The position numbers were made by a program, and so were the translations under genes. Positions 59,301-64,000 of a stretch of 64,000 nucleotides of DNA are shown here, one piece after another. Source of the DNA: Pomphorhynchus laevis (Eukaryota > Acanthocephala > Palaeacanthocephala > Echinorhynchida > Pomphorhynchidae); contig WNNJ02001257.1 in the NCBI GenBank assembly GCA_012934845.2, positions 124,001 through 188,000 on the forward strand. The letters are read 5' to 3'. Within the stretch, counting starts at the first letter, position 1; each line of letters begins with the position of its first letter. The notes beneath the pieces are model-generated. The model had not been told where the DNA came from. It did not search any database and worked only from the letters and a program-made list of their open reading frames with translations.

Positions 59301-60699
59301 TACTATTAATTTATATCGTAAAGATGACATATTTAAATTTACAAGAAACATTTTTGCATGAGCATTCATGCATACCATATAATATAAAATATAATACATT
59401 AAATAATGAAATTTTAAGAATTGCAACAATATGTAATGATATTGGCTTTCTTCAAAATCATTTAAATAATTTAATAGATACATATTTTAAACTAGATTAC
59501 TATAAAAATAACATCAAACAGAAAATAGTAAAATATATAAATCAACACAATAATATAAAGAATAAATTTAAACTCTTAAGTGGCAAATTTTTATGGATGA
59601 TAATAAATAATATACTTTGCATTAGAATAAGATACTAGATAGTTTTATCAGACGAAATACATCATTAGCATGTATTTGGCTCCGCTGCTATGTTGGGTAG
59701 AGGAGTCAGGGGCCGAAACCTGATAGCATAGCAGTTACTCCTGATGACCTCTAATTCGTATTCTGATACAACTTTCAATTTTTGTAACTTGATTTAAATT
59801 ATAAAAATTTTAAAATAAAAATTAACGAAAAATCTACATTTAAGATTTTAATCTTAATTTAACTCGATTGCATCTATAAGCTGAAATTCTTCTGGTTGTA
59901 GCGCAATATTATCTTTACAGTTATTGTTCCTATTCTTGATACATCAGGACGCTATTTTAATCTATACTAATAAATACACCGTATTTACTACAAATTTTAA
60001 AATTTAAACTTTAAAATTAAAATTTACTAATTTTTAAACTTATTTGTGATCATTATTTTTGAACACCTAAATTTGAAATAGTTGATTTTAACCAAGTTTT
60101 TTAATCAATTCATTTTAGAAAGAGCTAACGAGCTCTTATGTCTAATGGTTTTCTTCTACTAGGCAAATCAACGTCCAAATTACCCCTTAAATATCTACAT
60201 TTATAACCTAACATTACATAATGACTCTGCTAAAAATAGACTAGAAAGAATAAATCAAATTTAGATGACTATTTCAATTGCGTGAATTAATAGTTTGTTC
60301 TATTAGATTAAATAATATTTGAATGCATAATTTAATTACCACAAAATTGCTATTTAGAAAATTATTAAATCATAATTTATTTCTTCTGGAATATATTAAA
60401 ATACTCTTTTGTTAGTCAATCTGTATTCATAAATTTGTCTAAATCTAGAAATTAAAAACTCAAAATAATCTTAAATTTTAAAATTACTAAAAATGTTGTA
60501 AGAATAGTATTTCACCTTGCTGGCCAATTTTTCCGAAAATGCCTGATCCTGTACTAGCAGGGGTTTGAAATAAAAAACTGCTTGCCGTAGTGGTTTTCAA
60601 AGGATTTACATTTAATGAAAACAATGACGATGTAGTAGTTGTAGTTGCTGATGATGGATCCGAAGATTTTGCTGCAAAACCGCCAAAGCTAAAAGGCAT
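47039..60699 (-). CDS. NUP54: Nucleoporin NUP54
   Basis: NUP54 is the FG nucleoporin of the central channel NUP62-NUP58-NUP54 complex. Seven exons: 60699-60516, 55363-55143, 54471-54277, 54226-53935, 47662-47576, 47522-47353 and 47302-47039. All have GT/AG borders and consistent phases, giving 1413 bp and about 470 aa (human about 507). The N-terminus (MPFSFGGFAAKSSD) is FG-rich. The middle follows the NUP54 order: DQRDTTITKWNQLQ, then DDSVVALLLRKSLEDVRSQK, VSIEVEGIKPLPNDTTE, RVIEKQP, SERRIPANDV, and NPPDG joined to ISPALWKQANMENPEPEELM. The C-terminus is the predicted coiled coil (LRSRYKEL..., FALSRDEETLYARLSNLLSQ). Four introns are 50-53 bp or under 700 bp, and two are 5-6 kb and full of mobile elements. 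The start ATG is the first FG-domain Met. Nothing looks broken. Confidence 0.92.
47353..47522 (-). CDS. NUP54: NUP54 exon 6 (coiled coil)
   Basis: It encodes VKDRLCAQTTEAKIQIQQMN then KIEEQIDRISKNVTILRS, ending CRHQMLQ. 53-bp and 50-bp introns flank it. Confidence 0.9.
47576..47662 (-). CDS. NUP54: NUP54 exon 5
   Basis: It encodes ISPALWKQANMENPEPEELM followed by PIPVIGFK, matching the conserved WEQAKVDNPDPDKLIPVPMV region. Confidence 0.92.
47890..48330. repeat. Two solo pieces of the permuted-PLE tail
   Basis: The stretch (T)TCAATTCATAAAAATTGA followed by TTTTTATTTTAAATTTC appears at about 47960-48005 and 48275-48320, as in the 3' flanks at 52.3, 14.74 and 13.96 kb. Confidence 0.5.
48740..49310 (-). 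mobile_element. LINE 3' end in NUP54 intron 4
   Basis: Minus-strand text in broken frames: LKSKIYKTVIRPVALCG, then KYEELRVVALDTKMLGWTAG, then HVRNEEIRNQFGL and EKLRERRLQWPR, then RPMGRSKLQWMDAILQD. This is the C-terminus of an RTE/L1-like LINE. Dead (several frame breaks). Confidence 0.75.
49756..51027 (+). pseudogene. GIY-YIG endonuclease plus linker of the permuted PLE
   Basis: A 423-codon open frame; its true opening lies upstream in frame (cysteine cluster from about 49646). GIY-YIG lies in about the first 90 residues, including YIGKT and the catal. Arg/His region MLKTRFRQHIY. The frame runs into the RT start. Confidence 0.85.
52259..52314 (+). ncRNA. Hammerhead-like bipartite motif in permuted-PLE tail
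   Basis: GCCGAAAC at 52273-52280 and CTGATGA at 52302-52308, with TAGAGG (52259-52264) complementary to CCTCTA (52309-52314). The same arrangement is in the tail of the copy at 59.7 kb and, more decayed, at 14.84 kb. The box order is permuted relative to an ordinary hammerhead, so catalysis is unproven. Confidence 0.4.
52560..53470. other. AT-rich intron sequence
   Basis: No gene. Short hairpins occur at 53255-53288 (11-bp arms) and 53400-53420. Confidence 0.4.
53480..53760 (+). mobile_element. PLE end fragment with type-I hammerhead-like motif
   Basis: CTGATGA at 53685-53691 is followed by AGGC-ATTATA-GCC and GAAAC at 53705-53709, the usual order and spacing of hammerheads in PLE pseudo-LTRs (stem II GGC/GCC). 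A 21-bp-arm hairpin lies at 53484-53538. The rest of the element is missing. Confidence 0.55.
53935..54226 (-). CDS. NUP54: NUP54 exon 4
   Basis: It starts LLFRVIEKQPLFALDKGPF after an AAG acceptor (50-bp intron) and ends YLSNPPDG with one base left before GTATGG. Confidence 0.88.
54277..54471 (-). CDS. NUP54: NUP54 exon 3
   Basis: 195 bp in frame, from SFTFATKPSKLKDDSVVALL to GIKPLPNDTTE. Confidence 0.9.
54550..55140. repeat. Intronic minisatellite (17-bp units, 267-bp higher order)
   Basis: Units of TTTGAACTAATTGTACG with variants (ATAAATTGCACG) fill NUP54 intron 2. A larger block, beginning GAGGTGGGCATTG at 54799, recurs at 55066. Confidence 0.85.
55143..55363 (-). CDS. NUP54: NUP54 exon 2
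   Basis: It follows TTGTTTAG in a phase that completes exon 1 (Ala). It carries DQRDTTITKWNQLQLLHG and NNQYAAFK and ends before GTAAAA. Confidence 0.88.
55560..55950 (-). mobile_element. tRNA-derived SINE, copy 1 (NUP54 intron 1)
   Basis: Minus-strand head: CCAGCTTAGTGTATATAGCG (A-box-like) and GAGTTCGAATCC (near-perfect B-box, rc of 55808-55819). The body includes GTGGAAAC and a CAGCTGAT(A)TGACC box; on the plus strand CTGATGACC is seen at 55737. The tail is shared with copy 2. Acceptor-stem pairing is absent, so it is not a tRNA gene. Confidence 0.75.
56005..56335 (-). mobile_element. tRNA-derived SINE, copy 2 (NUP54 intron 1)
   Basis: Same family as copy 1: AGTCTGGTGTATATAGCG and GAGTTCGAATCC heads with the intervening ~35 bp identical, then GGGTCGAAACGTGAAATATA in the body. 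Its distal tail (ATTGCATCTGTGAGCTGAAA) recurs alone at about 59870-59960. Confidence 0.75.
57231..57599 (+). pseudogene. C-terminal zinc-binding domain of the RT element
   Basis: A 122-codon open piece of the element above. It carries C-x-C ... H-x3-C cysteine/histidine spacing followed by RHNVVRDTFGQILQ. Confidence 0.65.
57660..57968 (+). pseudogene. C-terminal nuclease-like domain of the RT element
   Basis: LDIVCSGLFGG then RTFFEVSIHNPLAPSY and HENRKRTKYLERVTTVENA. A shorter relic is at 32.3 kb. Confidence 0.65.
58245..59800 (+). mobile_element. Permuted Penelope-like element, 5'-truncated copy (NUP54 intron 1)
   Basis: It starts abruptly in the RT N-terminus (ELTKLKDNYIITTIDKA) and runs through KLHKNPIKPRF, YDFSTLYTNLDL, VPMGGNSSPIIADLFL and YMFRYIDDIC to the end of the RT thumb. 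About two or three interruptions. The 3' flank has GGGGCCGAAAC (59711) and CTGATGA (59741). Endonuclease and linker are missing. It is very close in sequence to the 49.6 kb and 17.5 kb copies. Confidence 0.88.
58253..58948 (+). pseudogene. RT part of 5'-truncated permuted PLE
   Basis: 231 open codons covering RT motifs up to just before the MGGN block, which continues in another frame from 58927. Confidence 0.85.
59801..60515. other. AT-rich start of NUP54 intron 1
   Basis: Only the SINE-tail piece at about 59870-59960 is recognisable. Confidence 0.45.
60516..60699 (-). CDS. NUP54: NUP54 exon 1 (FG repeats)
   Basis: It starts MPFSFGGFAAKSS and ends GIFGKIGQQ with one base left before GTGAAA. 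FG and LF motifs are typical of the hydrogel-forming domain. Confidence 0.85.
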
Positions 60700-62490
60700 C
60701 TGAAATTTTAGACTTTTAGATGCTCAAGATTTCGGCACAAATAACCGAAAGTCAAAAAATAGAAGAAACCACCATTCTGAAATATATTTCTTCGTTCAAG
60801 AGATTTCATTTGTAAAAATTACTTCATTACCTTAAACTTTTTAAAATGACAATTAAAGTTGTCGCGTGTAAATTTAGATAATAATATAAAATGATATATT
60901 ACATTAATGTGAGTTTTCACTCAGATCATGCGCACTTGGCTTATGCAAAAACAAAAAGTTGCATAAAAAGAAAAAATATAGGCATGCCAAAAATAATCTA
61001 TACGACTGGTTTATTGGAAGGCAAGGGAGGATTGTGTGTCGTTCTCTGAGAAAAACTAAATTTTTAATGAGGTAAAAAGTTTCAATGCCGCCTGTATGTT
61101 TTAGCATATTCCATCAATTTTGGGCAACGTGATCTTCGAGATATGAGCGCACGAAAAGACTTTTGCGATCATAATGGCATAAGCTGAACAAGACAGAATA
61201 TATTGTGGTAGTCGTGCACTTATACAAGTCATATAAGTGGGCATAGCGTAGCTTGTACATTCCTTAACGCCAATATGAAGTTTTAAAACATTATACGTCA
61301 AGTTACGGTAGATTTATGATTAGAAAGCATAACGTTTCTTAAAAGCTCTGTCATTAAGTCTACAGAGGTAAAAGACATCTTTGATTAACTTCAGCGTGCC
61401 TTTGACAAATCTCAGAATAAATAATTTTTTTAAGAATTTTTTTTAGCTTTTAGATAAAACCTCAAAGCTAGTTTCTACAAGCTTAACTCTCGAAAGAGAG
61501 ATGGTCATTGTGGTCAAGGCACCACCTCTACGAAATTTCACTACTTCAGTTTGTTGGTATTACAATACATGATCAGTGCTAACAAGGGTGTTTTGCGGGC
61601 CACCTAGCATAACACATTTGTTAATAACAAGCGGTTATGATTGTTTCAAAGCAATGGATATACATAGAGTCCGTTCTAATATCGCCTTCGACAGCATTGG
61701 AAAACCCTTTGAGCCCACAGTATTTGTACAAGTTTCCAGAAGCCTTTTGATAATCTTTGAATATAATGTATAAGGACGATATTAGTCATGAAAGCAAATT
61801 TTAATTGTCTCTTTTTAAAATTCAAAGTAGACACCGAAAATTTGAATTCTTAAGTTGTTAAAAGAATGCCTCGTGAAGCAAAAAAGTAGTTGTCATGATA
61901 AAAATTAGTAATTTACAAGTGTGATTTAAGAACACAATTCTCAATGACGAATTTATTATCGATGTCGTTTTTACCTTTGCAAAATACCTTGAATACCCCG
62001 ATCTTCAGGAAATTAAAATATGGGATTCGAGCAGGTTAAAAATGAACCAGAAATTACACGACAAAAACAATGAGGCTTTCAAATATTTGACACATATCAC
62101 GTCTGTTTCTTAAGCCTTTTTCATAAAACGCAGGGTTCGTTCAATTTCGTCAGCGGAAAAAGGTAAGTTAGAAAAATTAAAATGTGTTAGAGTTACGTTT
62201 ACACTGTCGTTGGAAAAGTCTCGTCGATACCGAAATCATAGAGAATAATACTAAACTGGTCTACCCGAAATTTAAGGAAATACCAAAAAATTAAAAGACG
62301 TAATGCATATAAGCAGCCATGGAGCCTTTTCAAGAACCTCTGTTGCTCTTAGTGTAGGTAAAGCATCTGAAACTTTGCAATAGCTTACACCTAGTCCTCG
62401 CAGTAAAACGTAATCATTATGAATAAAACAATTGTGTCGAACATTTTTAAACAACGCTAACAGTATGAGCTGATAAACCAGTGTGGTCTA
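60700..62490. other. Stretch without recognised genes upstream of NUP54
   Basis: It should hold the NUP54 promoter. Short frames on both strands (for example 61576-61773 plus, 62272-62454 minus) match nothing I know and lack splice context. Confidence 0.4.
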
Positions 62491-62499
62491 GAAATCCGT

Positions 62500-64000
62500 T
62501 TTGGAATTTTCCTTTACTGCTTAAGAGAAACACAAGCACCTCAGTTAACTTTCTTCAATGTGGAGAAGCAGCGACTTTAGTCCTAGTCCATTCCGGATGA
62601 ATGAATACCTAACCTTATCTCTAAGACTAAGACCGACCACATAGCGAAGGATCTTCACTTCGGTCGCCTGTATCCGAGATATTATCCTTTCGGTCATAAC
62701 ACAAAGCTCATGACCATAGGTTAAGATAGGAACGAAGATTGCGTGATAAACCGATAGCTTTGCCCGAAGACTCAACTCACGCTTCACCACGACATACCTG
62801 TACAAAGAACGTATAGCTGCGTTAGCTGCACAAATTCGCTTCTCAATCTCCTTGAAGTTTCTGCCGTCCCTCGAGAAAAATACCCAGAGATACTTGAAAT
62901 CATCCACATCAGGAAGAACCTTTTCCACAATCCGGATTGACATTGGCATCTGAATCCGAGACGAACACATAGAGACAGTCTTAGAGGGACTAACCAACAT
63001 CCCTGCCGCTTGACATTCTACCGTGAATCGATCTAGGAGGCATTGTAAATCCTCAAGACAAGAAGCCAACAAAACAACGTCATCTGCAAAAGAAGAGATG
63101 GTATACTGATAGTGATCCGTAGTTTCCCGACCTGGACGAATGCCGCATTGTTCCTCTTGCAACTGTCCCTCAACTATAGGCCGTATATTTAACTGAAAGA
63201 TCCTAGCAAATAGCTTACCAGTTTGGCTAAGAAGAGTGATGCCCCAATAATTAGAACACACTCTTCGGTAATCTTTCTTAAAGATCGGTACCACCACCCC
63301 AGTTCGTCACTCACTAGGAACCTTGCCCGAGTTGAATGCAACATTGAAGACCCGTGTTAGACACGTCATGCCAACAAGGTTGAGAGCCTTTAAAGCTTCA
63401 GGTCGGATCTTGTCTACCCAGAAGACTTGCCGTTACGAAATTTATAACAACAGCAATGACCTATTCCAAAGAGATGAGCTCATCCGTTGGTTATAAAGGA
63501 TCTACTTCAACAACAGAAGGCATATCCATCGGATTGAGGAGACTCCTAAAATGCTCTTTCCAACAACCAAGAATTTCTTTAATATCAGTCAGCATAGATC
63601 CTGCCTTGTCATAAACAGTTTAAGAAGTTTTCTGATTTTCAACACGAAGGTTCCTGATCGTCCTCCAGAACTTCTTCGAAGCTGACCTATAATCAAAATC
63701 TAAGTGCTCTCCAAACTTATCCCAAGCCGCCTTCTTCGCTTCAGTAACTGATCGAGCTGAAGCTATCTTTGCCCTTGGGTACTTGTCCACAGCTTCCACT
63801 GATTTATCTGACAAAGTTACTTTATAAGCGAGCTTCTTCTGTTGGACAAAATCTCTAACTGTTGGTGTCCACTAAGCAGTTCGAGTATTTCCTCTTTTAC
63901 AAGCACCTAATGCATTCGAGCCAAAACTTTTCAACGTTGCTTTGGCAAGCAAGGGTATAAACATCTTCCATTCCTGATAAATGCTCTTCACCTATTCTGG
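62500..64000 (-). mobile_element. RTE-type LINE (Rex3/BovB-like), internally deleted, runs off right edge
   Basis: Minus strand: pre-RT text SARSVTEAKKAAWDKFGEHL then RSASKKFWRTIRNLRVENQK at 63814-63620. The RT frame at 63297-62545 reads MVVPIFKKDYRRVCSNYWGI ... EEQCGIRPGRETTDHYQYT. It then jumps straight to SSFADDVVLLASCLEDLQCL, so motif A and the AFD region are deleted. The C-terminus reads VVKRELSLRAKLSVYHAIFV then PILTYGHELCVMTE. Stops lie between the two frames. Non-functional. Confidence 0.88.
62545..63297 (-). pseudogene. RTE-type reverse transcriptase with internal deletion
   Basis: This 250-codon frame is open although about 100 residues of the RT palm are missing between the GRETTD segment and the FADD motif. 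The in-frame deletion makes it look intact. Confidence 0.88.

Noticed and set aside
61576-61773. 65-aa plus-strand frame
   Set aside because: No homology or exon signals; isolated in low-information sequence.

Overview
The window is AT-rich eukaryotic DNA from what looks like an invertebrate animal. It has spliced genes with introns that are either about 50 bp or several kb, and very dense retroelements. I cannot name the phylum. The host genes I can support are few, and most sit on the minus strand. (1) A phosphonopyruvate decarboxylase runs from an exon at 5814 down to 419 and off the left edge. (2) Two near-identical copies of a barrier-to-autointegration-factor (BAF)-like gene lie at 12834-13157 and 37587-37910. 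(3) An unrecognised coiled-coil gene has exons at about 40.7, 39.1, 33.2 and 23.7 kb. (4) A complete-looking NUP54 nucleoporin gene has seven exons between 60699 and 47039, with every splice phase consistent and a predicted length of about 470 aa.

Layout. 1-5.8 kb: decarboxylase exons, with degenerate RTE-type LINE pieces in the introns. 5.8-7.7 kb: AT-rich, nothing recognised. 7.7-11.3 kb: a decayed LINE with a zinc-knuckle ORF1, AP endonuclease and RT. 11.3-11.8 kb: a fold-back repeat and a hammerhead-like remnant. 12.1-13.2 kb: BAF copy A. 13.8-17.5 kb: minus-strand pieces and a rearranged mosaic of a permuted Penelope-like element (PLE; GIY-YIG domain before the RT, as in the Naiad group). 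17.5-23 kb: a LINE carrying a PHD-like finger and AP endonuclease, split by a young Ty3/gypsy element with identical 90-bp LTRs and a 5-bp target duplication. 23.9-24.4 kb: a LINE 3' end. 24.7-27.2 kb: a decayed second Ty3/gypsy fossil with a heat-shock-element-like array in its LTR region. 27.6-30.35 kb: a LINE fragment abutting twelve exact 105-bp tandem units. 30.7-36.4 kb: inverted-repeat elements, tRNA-derived SINEs and short PLE pieces. 36.8-38 kb: BAF copy B. 38-43.7 kb: mostly AT-rich. 43.8-44.8 kb: a canonical PLE fragment. 45.5-46.9 kb: a cluster of inverted SINE-like units. 47-60.7 kb: NUP54, whose large introns hold the most complete permuted PLE (49.6-52.5 kb), a second 5'-truncated copy (58.2-59.8 kb), LINE-like pieces and SINEs. 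60.7-62.5 kb: nothing recognised. 62.5-64 kb: another RTE-type LINE copy.

The most interesting non-coding signal is a bipartite motif, (C)CGAAAC then about 26-31 nt then CTGATGA, flanked by complementary arms. It recurs in several unrelated repeat families: the tails of the permuted PLEs, a ~193-bp tandem tRNA-like unit, and other SINEs. Two adjacent tandem units show a compensatory base change that keeps the flanking stem. This is the arrangement expected of a permuted hammerhead-ribozyme core or a shared conserved SINE domain, and it is the best candidate here for an undescribed RNA module. A second recurring signal is at least ten near-perfect short hairpins (arms 11-20 bp, mostly with 3-7 nt loops), more than base composition predicts.

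All identifications come from reading translations and motifs by eye and from remembered family signatures. No database search was run.
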